Of a DNA stretch of 64,000 nt, positions 39,190 to 51,932 are shown piece after piece. Both the position numbers and the translations under genes were made by a program. Source of the stretch: Melastoma dodecandrum (lineage: Eukaryota > Streptophyta > Magnoliopsida > Myrtales > Melastomataceae); assembly GCA_029817715.1 (NCBI GenBank), contig JARUPY010000083.1:1-64000 (forward strand), read 5' to 3'. The notes beneath the pieces were generated by a model, which ran no database searches, was not told the DNA's origin, and saw only the letters and a list, made by a program, of their open reading frames with translations. Every line of letters begins with the position of its first letter. The stretch's first letter is position 1.

Positions 39190-40525
39190 GCACAATGAGG
39201 AACCCCGCGCACAACTTACGCAAGGTTGTGCATCCCGCATGCTCCGAACCTTGGTGCTTCCGAACTTGCATTTTCCGAAGCCTAAATGATCCCCAAATGC
39301 TTCCCAAACTATTCAAAATTAGAGTTCTACATTTGACATTCGGGTCCCTTTCGTTTGCACAATGAGGAACCCCGCGCACAACTTACGCAAGGTTGTGCAT
39401 CCCGCATGCTCCGAACCTTGGTGCTTCCGAACTTGCATTTTCCGAAGCCTAAATGATCCCCAAATGCTTCCCAAACTATTCTAAATTGGAGTTCTACATT
39501 TGACATTCGGGTCCCTTTCGTTTGCACAATGAGGAACCCCGCGCACAACTTACGCAAGGTTGTGCATCCCGCATGCTTCGAACCTTGGTGCTTCCGAACT
39601 TACATTTTCCGAATCCTAAATGATCCCCAAATGCTTCCCCAACTATTCAAAATTAGAGTTCTACAATTGACATTCGGGTCCCTTTCGTTTGCACAATGAG
39701 GAACCCCGCGCACAACTTACGCAAGGTTGTGCATCCCGCATGCTCCGAACCTTGGTGCTTCCGAACTTGCGTTTTCCGAAGCCTAAATGATCCCCAAATG
39801 CTTCCCAAACTATTCAAAATTGGAGTTCTACATTTGACATTCGGGTCCCTTTCGTTTGCACAATGAGGAACCCCGCGCACAACTTACGCAAGGTTGTGCA
39901 TCCCGCATGCTCCGAACCTTGGTGCTTCCGAACTAGCATTTTCCGAAGCCTAAATGATCCCCAAATGCTTCCCAAACTATTCAAAATTGGAGTTCTACAT
40001 TTGACATTCGGGTCTCTTTCGTTTGCACAATGAGGAACCCCGCGCACAACTTACGCAAGGTTGTGCATCCCGCATGCTCCGAACCTTGGTGCTTCCGAAC
40101 TTGCATTTTCCGAAGCCTAAATGATCCCCAAATGCTTCCCAAACTATTCAAAATTGGAGTTCTACATTTGACATTCGGGTCCCTTTCGTTTGCACAATGA
40201 GGAACCCCGCGCACAACTTACGCAAGGTTGTGCATCCCGCATGCTCCGAACCTTGGTGCTTCCGAACTTGCATTTTCCGAAGCCTGAATGATCTCCAAAT
40301 GCTTCCGCAACTATTCAAAATTGGAGTTCTACATTTGACATTCGGGTCCCTTTCGTTTGCACAATGAGGAACCCCGCGCACAACTTACGCAAGGTTGTGC
40401 ATCCCGCATGCTCCGAACCTTGGTGCTTCCGAACTTGCATTTTCCGAAGCCTAAATGATCCCCAAATGCTTCCCAAACTATTCAAAATTGGAGTTCTACA
40501 TTTGACATTCGGGTCCCTTTCGTTT
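39190..40525 (+). repeat. Run of eight consecutive 167 bp C units
   Basis: Unit starts at 39,190, 39,357, 39,524, 39,691, 39,858, 40,025, 40,192 and 40,359 are all exactly 167 bp apart and carry CGTTTGC. It is the longest pure C run I found; elsewhere C is interspersed with B. Confidence 0.88.
40359..40525 (+). repeat. Reference type C monomer (167 bp)
   Basis: A clean C unit. It differs from A only at the four diagnostic sites, all substitutions, so A and C have the same length. B follows from C by loss of one T. C is therefore the structural link between A and B. Confidence 0.9.
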
Positions 40526-43500
40526 GCACAATGAGGAACCCCGCGCACAACTTACGCAAGGTTGTGCATCCCGCATGCTCCGAACCTTGGTGCTTCCGAA
40601 CTTGCATTTTTCGAAGCCTAAATGATCCCCAAATGCTTCCCAAACTATTCAAAATTGGAGTTCTACATTTGACATTCGGGTCCCTTTCGTTGCACAATGA
40701 GGAACCCCGCGCACAACTTACGCAAGGTTGTGCATCCCGCATGCTCCGAACCTTGGTGCTTCCGAACTTGCATTTTCCGAAGCCTAAATGATCCCCAAAT
40801 GCTTCCCAAACTATTCAAAATTGGAGTTCTACATTTGACATTCGGGTCCCTTTCGTTTGCACAATGAGGAACCCCGCGCACAACTTACGCAAGGTTGTGC
40901 ATCCCGCATGCTCCGAACCTTGGTGCTTCCGAACTTGCATTTTCCGAAGCCTAAATGATCCCCAAATGCTTCCCAAACTATTCAAAATTGGAGTTCTACA
41001 TTTGACATTCGGGTCCCTTTCGTTGCACAATGAGGAACCCCGCGCACAACTTACGCAAGGTTGTGCATCCCGCATGCTCCGAACCTTGGTGCTTCCGAAC
41101 TTGCATTTTCCGAAGCCTAAATGATCCCCAAATGCTTCCCAAACTATTCAAAATTGGAGTTCTACATTTGACATTCGGGTCCCTTTCGTTGCACAATGAG
41201 GAACCCCGCGCACAACTTACGCAAGGTTGTGCATCCCGCATGCTCCGTAACCTTGGTGCTTCTGAGCTTGCATTTTCCGAAGCCTAAATGATCCCCAAAT
41301 GCTTCCCAAACTATTCAAAATTGGAGTTCTACATTTGACATTCGGGTCCCTTTCGTTGCACAATGAGGAACCCTGCGCACAACTTACGCAAGGTTGTGCA
41401 TCCCGCATGCTCCGAACCTTGGTGCTTCCGAACTTGCATTTTCCGAAGCCTAAATGATCCCCAAATGCTTCCCAAACTATTCAAAATTGGAGTTCTACAT
41501 TTGACATTCGGGTCCCTTTCGTTGCACAATGAGGAACCCCGCGCACAACTTACGCTAGGTTGTGCATCCCGCATGCTCCGAACCTTGGTGCTTCCAAACT
41601 TGCATTTTTCGAAGCCTAAATGATCCCCAAATGCTTCCCAAACTATTCAAAATTGGAGTTCTACATTTGACATTCGGGTCCCTTTCGTTGCACAATGAGG
41701 AACCCCGCGCACAACTTACGCAAGGTTGTGCATCCCGCATGCTCCGAACCTTGGTGCTTCCGAACTTGCATTTTCCGAAGCCTAAGTGATCCCCAAATGC
41801 TTCCCAAACTATTCAAAATTGGAGTTCTACATTTGACAGTCGGGTCGTTTTCGTTTGCACAATGAGGAACCCCGTACACAACTTACGCAAGGTTGTGCAT
41901 CCCGCAAGCTCCGAACTTTGGTGCTTCCGAACATGCATTTTCAGATGCCTAAATGATCCCCAAATGCTTCCCAACCTATTCAAAATTGGAGTTCTACATT
42001 TGACATTCGGGTCCCTTTCGTTGCACAATGAGGAACCCCGCGCACAACTTACGCAAGGTTGTGCATCCCGCATACTCCGAACCTTGGTGCTTCCGAACTT
42101 GCATTTTCCGAAGCCTAAACGATCCACAAATGCTTCCTAAACTATTCAAAATTGGAGTTCTACATTTGACAGTCGGTTCCCTTTCGTTTGCACAAGGAGG
42201 AACCCCGTGCACAACTTACGCAAGGTTGTGCATCCTGCATGCTCCGAACCTTGGTGCTTCCGAACTTGCATTTTCCGAAGCCTAAATGATCTCCAAATGC
42301 ATCCTATACTATACTAAATTGGAGTTCTACATTTCACATTCGGGTCCCTTTTGTTTGCACATGGAGGAACCCTGCGCACAACTTATGCAAGGTACTGCAT
42401 CCCGCATGCTCCGTACCTTGGTGCTTCCGAACTTGCATTTCCCGACGCCTAAATGATCCCCAAATGCTTCCCAAACTATTCAAAATTGGAGTTCTACATT
42501 TGACATTCGGGTCCCTTTCGTTGCACAATGAGGAACCCCGCGCACAACTTCCGCAAGGTTGTGCATCCCGCATGCTCCGAACCTTGGTGCTTCCGAACTT
42601 GCATTTTCCGAAGCCTAAATGATCCCCAAATGCTTCCCAAACTATTCAAAATTGGAGTTCTACATTTGACATTCGGGTCCCTTTCGTTGCACAATGAGGA
42701 ACCCCGCGCACAACTTACGCAAGGTTGTGCATCCCGCATGCTCCGAACCTTGGTGCTTCCGAACTTGCATTTTCCGAAGCCTAAATGATCCCCAAATGCT
42801 TCCCAAACTATTCAAAATTGGAGTTCTACATTTGACATTCGGGTCCCTTTCGTTGCACAATGAGGAACCCCGCGCACAACTTCCGCAAGGTTGTGCATCC
42901 CGCATGCTCCGAACCTTGGTGCTTCCGAACTTGCATTTTCCGAAGCCGAAATGATCCTCAAATGCTACCCAAACTATTCAAAATTGGAGTTCTACATTTG
43001 ACATTCGGGTCCCTTTCGTTTGCACAATGAGTAACCCCGCGCACAACTTACGCAAGGTTGTGCATCCCGCATGCTCCGAATCTTTGTGCTACCGAACTTG
43101 CATTTTCCGAAGTCTAAATGATCCCCAAATGCTTCCCAAACTATTCAAAATTGGAGTTCAACATTTGACATTCGGGTCCCTTTCGTTTGCACAATGAGGA
43201 ACCCCGCGCACAACTTACGCAAGGTTGTGCATCCCGCATGCTCCGAACCTTGGTGCTTCCGAACTTGCATTTTCCGAAGCCTAAATGATCCCCAAATGCT
43301 TCCCAAACTATTCAAAATTGGAGTTCTACATTTGACATTCGGGTCCCTTTCGTTGCACAATGAGGAACCCCGCGCACAACTTACGCAAGGTTGTGCATCC
43401 CGCATGCTCCGAACCTTGGTGCTTCCGAACTTGCATTTTCCGAAGCCTAAATGATCCCCAAATGCTTCCCAAACTATTCAAAATTGGAGTTCTACATTTG

Positions 43501-43853
43501 ACATTCGGGTCCCTTTCGTTTGCACAATGAGGAACCCCGCGCACAACTTACGCAAGGTTGTGCATCCCGCATGCTCCGAACCTTGGTGCTTCCGAACTTG
43601 CATTTTCCGAAGCCTAAATGAACCCCAAATGCTTCCCAAACTATTCAAAATTGGAGTTCTACATTTGACATTCGGGTCCCTTTCGTTGCACAATGAGGAA
43701 CCCCGCGCACAACTTACGCAAGGTTGTGCATCCCGCATGCTCCGAACCTTAGTGCTTCCGAACTTGCATTTTCCGAAGCCTAAATGATCCCCAAATGCTT
43801 CCCAAACTATTCAAAATTGGAGTTCTACATTTGACATCCGGGTCCCTTTCGTT

Positions 43854-43988
43854 GCACAATGGGGATCCCCGCGCACAACTTACTCATGGTTGTGCATCCC
43901 GCATGCTCCGAACGTTGGTGGTTCCGAACATGCTTCCCAAGCTACTCAAAATGGGAGTTCTACATTTGACATTCGGGTCCCTTTCGTT
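43854..43988 (+). repeat. 135 bp D-type unit with a 31 bp internal deletion
   Basis: The unit lacks 31 bp between GAACATGC and TTCCCAAGC. ATGC flanks the breakpoint in the presumed parent, so a microhomology deletion is likely. It shares TTACTCATGG, GAACGTTGGTGGTTCC and CCCAAGCTACTC with the D unit near 30,885-31,020. It is thus a stray relative of that cluster, about 13 kb away, amid ordinary B and C units. Confidence 0.85.
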
Positions 43989-44987
43989 GCACAATGTGGA
44001 ACCCCGCGCCCAACTTACCCAAGGTTGTGCATCCTGCATGCTTCGAACCTTGGTGCTTCCGAACTTGCATTTTCCGAGGCATAAATGATCCCCAAATGCT
44101 TCCAAAACTATTCAAAATTGGAGTTCTACATTTGACATTCGGGTCCCTTTTGTTGCACAATGAGGAACCCCGCGCACAACTTACGCAAGGTTGTGCATCC
44201 CGCATGCTCCGAACCTTGGTGCTTCCGAACTTGCATTTTCCGAAGCTTAAATGATCCCCAAATGCTTCCCAAACTATTCAAAATTAGAGTTCTACGTTTG
44301 ACATTCGGGTCCCTTTCGTTGCAAAATGAGGAATCCCGCGCACAACTTACGCAAGGTTGTGCGTCCCGCATGCTCCGAACCTTGGTGCTTCCGAACTTGC
44401 ATTTTCCGAAGCCTAAATGATCCCCAAATGCTTCCCAAACTATTCAAAATTGGAGTTCTACATTTGACATTCGGGTCCCTTTCGTTTGCACAATGAGGAA
44501 CCCCGCGCACAACTTACGCAAGGTTGTGCATCCCGCATGCTCCGAACCTTGGTGCTTCCGAACTTGCATTTTCCGAAGCCTAAATGATCCCCAAATGCTT
44601 CCCAAACTATTCAAAATTGGAGTTATACATTTGACATTCGGGTCCGTTTCGTTTGCACAATGAGAAACCCCGCGCACAACTTACGCAAGGTTGTGCATCC
44701 CGCATGCTCCGAACCTTGGTGCTTCCGAACTTGCATTTTCCGAAGCCTAAATGATCCCCAAATGCTACCCAAACTATTCAAAATTGGAGTTCTACATTTG
44801 ACATTCGGGGCCCCTTCGGTTGCACAATGAGGAACCCCGCGCACAACTTACGCAAGGTTGTGCATCCCGCATGCTCCGAACCTTGGTGCTTCCGAACTTG
44901 CATTTTCCGAAGCCTAAATGATCCCCAAATGCTTCCCAAACTATTCAAAATTGGAGTTCTACATTTGACATTCGGGTCCCTTTCGTT

Positions 44988-45093
44988 GCACAATGAGGAA
45001 CCCCGCGCACAACTTACGCAAGGTTGTGCATCCCGCATGCTCCGAACCTTGGTGCTTCCGATCTCTACATTTGACATTCGGGTCCCTTTCGTT
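44988..45093 (+). repeat. 106 bp unit with a 60 bp deletion
   Basis: Sequence jumps from GTGCTTCCGA directly to TCTCTACATTTG, removing 60 bp including the A/T-rich stretch. It is the shortest unit in the window. Flanking units are normal and remain in phase with it. Confidence 0.9.
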
Positions 45094-46923
45094 GCACAAT
45101 GAGGAACCCCGCGCACAACTTACGCAAGGTTGTGCATCCCGCATGCTCCGAACCTTGGTGCTTCCGAACTTACATTTTCCGAAGCCTAAATGATCCCCAA
45201 ATGCTTCCCAAACTATTCAAAATTGGAGTTCTACATTTGACAATCGGGTCCCTTTCGTTGCACAATGAGGAACCCCGCGCACAACTTACGCAAGGTTGTG
45301 CATCCCGCATGCTCCGAACCTTGGTGCTTCCGAACTTGCATTTTCCGAAGCCTAAATGATCCCCAAATGCTTCCTAAACTATTCAAAATTGGAGTTCTAC
45401 ATTTGACATTCGGGTCTCTTTCGTTGCACAATGAGGAACCCCGCGCACAACTTACGCAAGTTTGTGCATCCCGCATGCTCCGAACCCTGGGGCTTCCAAA
45501 CTTGCATTTTCCGAAGATTAAATGAGCCCCTAATGCTTCCCAAACTATTCAAACTTGGAGTTCTAAATTTGACATCCGGGTCCCTTTTGTTGCACAATCA
45601 GGAACCCCGCGCACAACTTACGCTAGGTTGTGCATCCCGCATGCTCCGAACCTTGGTGCTTCCGAACTTGCATTTTCCGAAGCCTAAATGATCCCCAAAT
45701 GCTTCCCAAACTATTCAAAATTGGAGTTCTACATTTGACATTCGGGTCCCTTTCGTTTGCACAATGAGGAACCCCGCGCACAACTTACGCAAGGTTGTGC
45801 ATCCCGCATGCTCCGAACCTTGGTGCTTCCGAACTTGCATTTTCCGAAGCCTAAATGATCCCCAAATGCTTCCCAAACTATTCAAAATTGGAGTTCTACA
45901 TTTGACATTCGGGTCCCTTCGTTTGCACAATGAGGAACCCCGCGCACAACTTACGCAAGGTTGTGCATCCCGCATGCTCCGAACCTTGGTGCTTCCGAAC
46001 TTGCATTTTCCGAAGCCTAAATGATCCCCAAATGCTTCCCAAACTATTCAAAATTAGAGTTCTACATTTGACATTCGGGTCCCTTTCGTTTGCACAATGA
46101 GGAACCCCGCGCACAACTTACGCAAGGTTGTGCATCCCGCATGCTCCGAACCTTGGTGCTTCCGAACTTGCATTTTCCGAAGCCTAAATGATCCCCAAAT
46201 GCTTCCCCAACTATTCAAAATTGGAGTTCTACATTTGACATTCGGGTCCCTTTCGTTGCAAAATGAGGAACCCCGCGCACAACTTACGCAAGGTTGTGCA
46301 TCCCGCATGCTCCGTACCTTGGTGCTTCCGAACTTGCATTTTCCTAACCCCAAATGATCCCCAAATGCTTCCCAAACTATTCAAAATTGAAGTTCTACAT
46401 TTGACATTCGGCTCCCTTTCGTTTGCACAATGAGGAACCCCGCGAACAACTTACGCAAGGTTGTGCATCCCGCATGCTCCGAACCTTGGTGCTTCCGAAC
46501 TTGCATTTTCCGAAGCGTAAATGGTCCCGATATGCTTCCCAAACAATTCCAAATTGGAGTTCTACATTTGACATTCGTGTCCCTTTCGTTGCACAATGAG
46601 GAACCCCACGCACAACTTACGCAAGTTTGTGTATCCTGCATGCTCCGAACCTAGGGGCTTCCGAAATTGCATTTTCCGAAGCCGAAATGATCGCCAAATG
46701 CTTCCCAAACTATTCAAAATTGGAGTTCTACATTTGACATTCGGGTCCCTTCTGTTGCACAATGAGGAACCCCGCGCACAACTTACGCAAGGTTGTGCAT
46801 CCCGCATGCTCCGAACCTTGGTGCTTCCGAACTTGCATTTTCCGAAGCCTAAATGATCGCCAAATGCTTCCCAAACTATTCAAAATTGGAGTTCTACATT
46901 TGACATTCGGGTCCCTTTCGTTT

Positions 46924-49437
46924 GCACAAGGAGGAACCCCGCGCACAACTTACGCAAGGTTGTGCATCCCGCATGCTCCGAACCTTGGTGCTTCCGAACT
47001 TGCATTTTTCGAAGCCTAAATGATCCCCAAATGCTTCCCAAACTATTCAAAATTGGAGTTCTACATTTGACATTCGGGTCCCTTTGGTTGCACAATGAGG
47101 AACCCCGCGCACAACTTACGCAAGGTTGTGCATCCCGCATGCTCCGAACCTTGGTGCTTCCGAACTTGCATTTTCCGAAGCCTAAATGATCCCCAAATGC
47201 TTCCCAAACTATTCAAAATTGGAGTTCTACATTTGACATTCGGGTCCCTTTCGTTTGCACAGGGAGGAACCCCGCGCACAACTTACGCAAGGTTGTGCAT
47301 CCCGCATGCTCCGAACCTTGGTGCTTCCGGACATGCATTTTCCGAAGCCTAAATGATCCCAAAATGCTACACAAACTATTCTAAATTGGAGTTCTACATT
47401 TGACATTCGGGTCCCTTTTGGTTGCACAATGAGGAACCCCGCGCACAACTTACGCAAGGTTGTGCATCCCGCATGCTCCGAACCTTGGTGCTTCCGAACT
47501 TGCATTTTCCGAAGCCTAAATGATCCCCAAATGCTTCCCAAACTATTCAAAATTGGAGTTCTACATTTGACGTTCGGGTCCCTTTCGTTTGCACAATGAG
47601 GAACCCCGCGCACAACTTACGCAAGGTTGTGCATCCCGCATGCTCCGAACCTTGGTGCTTCCGAACTTGCATTTTCCGAAGCCTAAATGATCCCCAAATG
47701 CTTCCCAAACTATTCAACGTTGGAGTTCTACATTTGACATTCGGGTCCCTTCGGTTGCACAATGAGGAACCCCGCGCACAACTTACGCAAGGTTGTGCAT
47801 CCCGCATGCTCCGAACCTTGGTGCTTCCGAACTTGCATTTTCCGAAGCCTAAATGATCCCCAAATGCTTCCCAAACTATTCAAAATTGGAGTTCTACATT
47901 TGACATTCGGGTCCCTTTCGTTTGCACAATGAGGAACCCCGCGCACAACTTACGCAAGGTTGTGCATCCCGCATGCTCCGAACCTTGGTGCTTCCGAACT
48001 TGCATTTTCCGAAGCCTAAATGATCCCCAAATGCTTCCCAAACTATTCAAAATTGGAGTTCTAGATTTGACATTCGGGTCCCTTTCGTTGCACAATGAGG
48101 AACCCCGCGCACAACTTACGCAAGGTTGTGCATCCCGCATGCTCCGAACCTTGGTGCTTCCGAACTTGCATTTTCCGAAGCCTAAATGATCCCCAAATGC
48201 TTCCCAAACTATTCAAAATTGGAGTTCTACATTTGACATTTGGGTCCCTTTCGTTTGCACAATGAGGAACCCCGCGCACAACTTACGCAGGGTTGTGCAT
48301 CCCGCATGCTCCGTAACTTGGTGCTTCCGAACTTGCATTTTCCGAAGCCTAAATGATCCCCAAATGCTTCCCAAACTATTCAAAATTGTTGTTCTACATT
48401 TGACATTCGGGTCCCTTTCGTTTGCACATTGAGGAACCCCGCGCACAACTTACGCAAGGTTGTGCATCCCGCATGCTCCGAACCTTGGTGCTTCCGAACT
48501 TGCATTTTCCGAAGCCTAAATGATCCCCAAATGCTTCCCAAACTATTCAAAATTGGAGTTCTACATTTGACATTCGTGTCCCTTTCGTTGCACAATGAAG
48601 AACCCCGCGCACAACTTATGCAAGGTTGTGCATCCCGCATGATCCGAACCTTGGTGCTTCCGAGCTTGGTGCTTCCGAACTGGCATTTTCCGAAGCCTAA
48701 ATGATCTCCAAATGCTTCCCAAGCAATTCAAAATTGGAGTTCTACATTTGACATTCGGGTCCCTTTCGTTTGCACAATGAGGAACCCCGCGCACAACTTA
48801 CGCAAGGTTGTGCATCCCGCATGCTCCGAACCTTGGTGCTTCCGAACTTGCATTTTCCGAAGCCTAAATGATCCCCAAATGCTTCCAAAACTATTCAAAA
48901 TTGGAGTTCTACATTTGACATTCGGGTCCCTTTCGTTGCACAATGAGGAACCCCGCGCACAACTTACGCAAGGTTGTGCATCCCGCATGCTCCGAACCTT
49001 GGTGCTTCCGAACTTGCATTTTCCGAAGCCTAAATGATCTCCAAATGCTTCCCAAACTATTCAAAATTGGAGTTCTACATTTGACATTCGGGTCCCTTTC
49101 GTTTGCACAATGAGGAACCCCGCGCACAACTTACGCAAGGTTGTGCATCCCGCATGCTCCGAACCTTGGTGCTTCCGAACTTGCATTTTCCGAAGCCTAA
49201 ATGATCCCCAAATGCTTCCCAAACTATTCAAAATTGGAGTTCTACATTTGACATTCGGGTCCCTTTCGTTGCACAATGAGGAACCCCGCGCACAACTTAC
49301 GCAAGGTTGTGCATCCCGCATGCTCCGAACCTTGGTGCTTCCGAACTTGCATTTTCCGAAGCCTAAATGATCCCCAAATGCTTCCCAAACTATTCAAAAT
49401 TGGAGTTCTACATTTGACATTCGGGTCCCTTCGTTTG
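46924..49437 (+). repeat. Stretch of frequently alternating 166/167 bp units
   Basis: Successive lengths from 46,924 are 166, 167, 167, 167, 166, 167, 166, 167, 167, 166, 182, 166, 167, 166 and 166. The alternation gives many 333 bp spacings but is imperfect. Private variants in the T-rich junction (TTTGGTTGC, TTTTGGTTGC, TTCGGTTGC) appear among them. I read it as a weak or decayed dimeric higher-order repeat. Confidence 0.65.
48590..48771 (+). repeat. 182 bp unit with a 15 bp internal duplication
   Basis: The segment CTTGGTGCTTCCGA occurs twice in a row near 48,651-48,680, adding 15 bp to a C-length unit. The duplicated piece spans the TCCGAA sub-repeat, so slippage between sub-repeats is a plausible cause. 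Confidence 0.87.
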
Positions 49438-50076
49438 CACAATGAGGAACCCCGCGCACAACTTACGCAACGTTGTGCATCCCGCATGCTCCGAACCTTG
49501 GTGCTTCCGAACTTGCATTTTCCGAAGCCTAAATGATCCCCAAATGCTTCCCAAACTATTCTAAATTGGAGTTCTACATTTGACATTCGGGTCCCTTTCG
49601 TTTGCACAATGAGGAACCCCGCGCACAACTTACGCAAGGTTGTGCATCCCGCATGCTCCGTACCTTGGTGCTTCCGAACATGCATTTTCCGAAGCCTAAA
49701 TGATCCCCAAATGCTTCCCAAACTATTCAAAATTGGAGTTCTACATTTGACATTCGGGTCCCTTTTGGTTGCACAATGAGGAACCCCGCGCACAACTTAC
49801 GCAAGGTTGTGCATCCCGCATGCTCCGAACCTTGGTGCTTCCGAACTTGCATTTTCCGAAGCCTAAATGATCCCCAAATGCTTCCCGAACTATTCAAAAT
49901 TGGAGTTCTACATTTGACATTCGGGTCCCTTTCGTTGCACAATGAGGAACCCCGCGCACAACTTACGCAAGGTTGTGCATCCCGCATGCTCCGAACCTTG
50001 GTGCTTCCGAACTTGCATTTTCCGAAGCCTAAATGATCCCCAAATGCTTCCCCAACTATTCAAAATTAGTGTTCTA

Positions 50077-50104
50077 CAGGTGACATTCGGGTCACATTCG
50101 TTAG
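50077..50104 (+). repeat. Isolated A-like segment inside a B/C region
   Basis: The unit ends with CAGGTGACATTCGGG, then CACATTCG and CGTTAGCAC. Two of the A-diagnostic states (CATTCG, TTAGC) and the GTGAC end of the third are present, while the first site is B-like (CCTAAATG). It lies about 22 kb from the A domain. A short conversion tract or an ancestral remnant would both explain it. Confidence 0.8.
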
Positions 50105-51599
50105 CACAATGAGGAACCCCGCGCACAACTTACGCAAGGTTGTGCATCCCGCATGCTCCGAACCTTGGTGCTTCCGAACTTGCATTTTCCGAAGCCTAAA
50201 TGATCCCCAAATGCTTCCCAAACTATTCAAAATTGGAGTTCTACATTTGACATTCGGGTCCCTTTCGTTTGCACAATGAGGAACCCCGCGCACAACTTAC
50301 GCAAGGTTGTGCATCCCGCATGCTCCGAACCTTGGTGCTTCCGAACTTGCATTTTCCGAAGCCTAAATGATCCCCAAATTCTTCCCCAACTATTCTAAAT
50401 TGGAGTTCTACATTTGACATTCGTGTCCCTTTCGTTTCACAATGAGGAACCCCGCGCACAACTTACGCAAGGTTGTGCATCCCGCATGCTCCGAACCTTG
50501 GTGCTTCCGAACTTGCATTTTCCGAAGCCTAAATGATCCCCAAATGCTTCCCAAACTATTCAAAATTGGAGTTCTACATTTGACATTCGTGTCTCTTTCG
50601 TTGCACAATGAGGAACCCCGCGCACAACTTACGCAAGGTTGTGCATCCCGCATGCTCCGAACCTTGGTGCTTCCGAACTTGCATTTTCCGAAGCCTAAAT
50701 GATCCCAAAAAGCTTCCCAAACTATTCAAAATTGGAGTTCTACATTTGACGTTCGGGTCCCTTTCGTTGCACAATGAGGATCCCCGCGCACAACTTACGC
50801 AAGGTTGTGCATCCCGCATGCTCCGAACCTTGGTGCTTCCGAACTTGCATTTTCCGAAGCCTAAATGATCCCCAAATGCTTCCCAAACTATTCAAAATTG
50901 GAGTTCTACATTTGACATTCGGGTCCCTTTCGTTTGCACAATGAGGAACCCCGCGCACAACTTACGCAAGGTTGTGCATCCCGCATGCTCCGAACCTTGG
51001 TGCTTCCGAACTTGCATTTTCCGAAGCCTAAATGATCCCCAAATGCTTCCCAAACTATTCAAAATTGGAGTTCTACATTTGACATTCGGGTCCCTTTCGT
51101 TGCACAATGAGGAACCCCGCGCACAACTTACGCAAGGTTGTGCATCCCGCATGCTCCGAACCTTGGTGCTTCCGAACTTGCATTTTCCGAAGCCTAAATG
51201 ATCCCCAAATGCTTCCCAAACTATTCAAAATTAGAGTTCTACATTTGACATTCGGGTCCCTTTCGTTGCACAATGAGGAACCCCGCGCACAACTTACGCA
51301 AGGTTGTGCATCCCGCATGCTCCGAACCTTGGTGCTTCCGAACTTGCATTTTCCGAAGCCTAAATGATCCCCAAATGCTTCCCAAACTATTCAAAATTAG
51401 AGTTCTACATTTGACATTGGGTCCCTTTCGTTGCACAATGAGGAACCCCGCGCACAACTTACGCAAGGTTGTGCATCCCGCATGCTCCGAACCTTGGTGC
51501 TTCCGAACTTGCATTTTTCGAAGCATAAATGATCCCCAAATGCTTCCCAAACTATTCAAAATTGGAGTTCTACATTTGACATTCGGGTCCCTTGCGTTT

Positions 51600-51932
51600 G
51601 CACAATGAGGAACCCCGCGCACGACTTACGCAATATTGTGCATCCCGCATGCTCCGTACCTTGGTGCTTCCGAACTTGCATTTTCCGAAGCCTAAATAAT
51701 CTCCAAATGCTTCCCAAACTATTCAAAATTGGAGTTCTACATTTGACATTCGGGTCCCTTGCGTTTGCACAATGAGGAACCCCGCGCACGACTTACGTAA
51801 TATTGTGTATCCCGCATGCTCCGAACCTTGGTGCTTCCGAACTTGCATTTTCCGAAGCCTAAATGATCTCCAAATGCTTCCCAAACTATTCTAAATTGGA
51901 GTTCTACATTTGACATTCGGGTCCCTTTCGTT
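51600..51932 (+). repeat. Tandem pair of variant units
   Basis: Two adjacent units share several private changes: CCTTGCGTTTGC in front, then CACGACTTACG and AATATTGTG. The changes damage both arms of the monomer dyad. The second copy adds further changes (ACGTAATATTGTGTATC). A single-unit duplication is the simplest origin. Confidence 0.85.
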
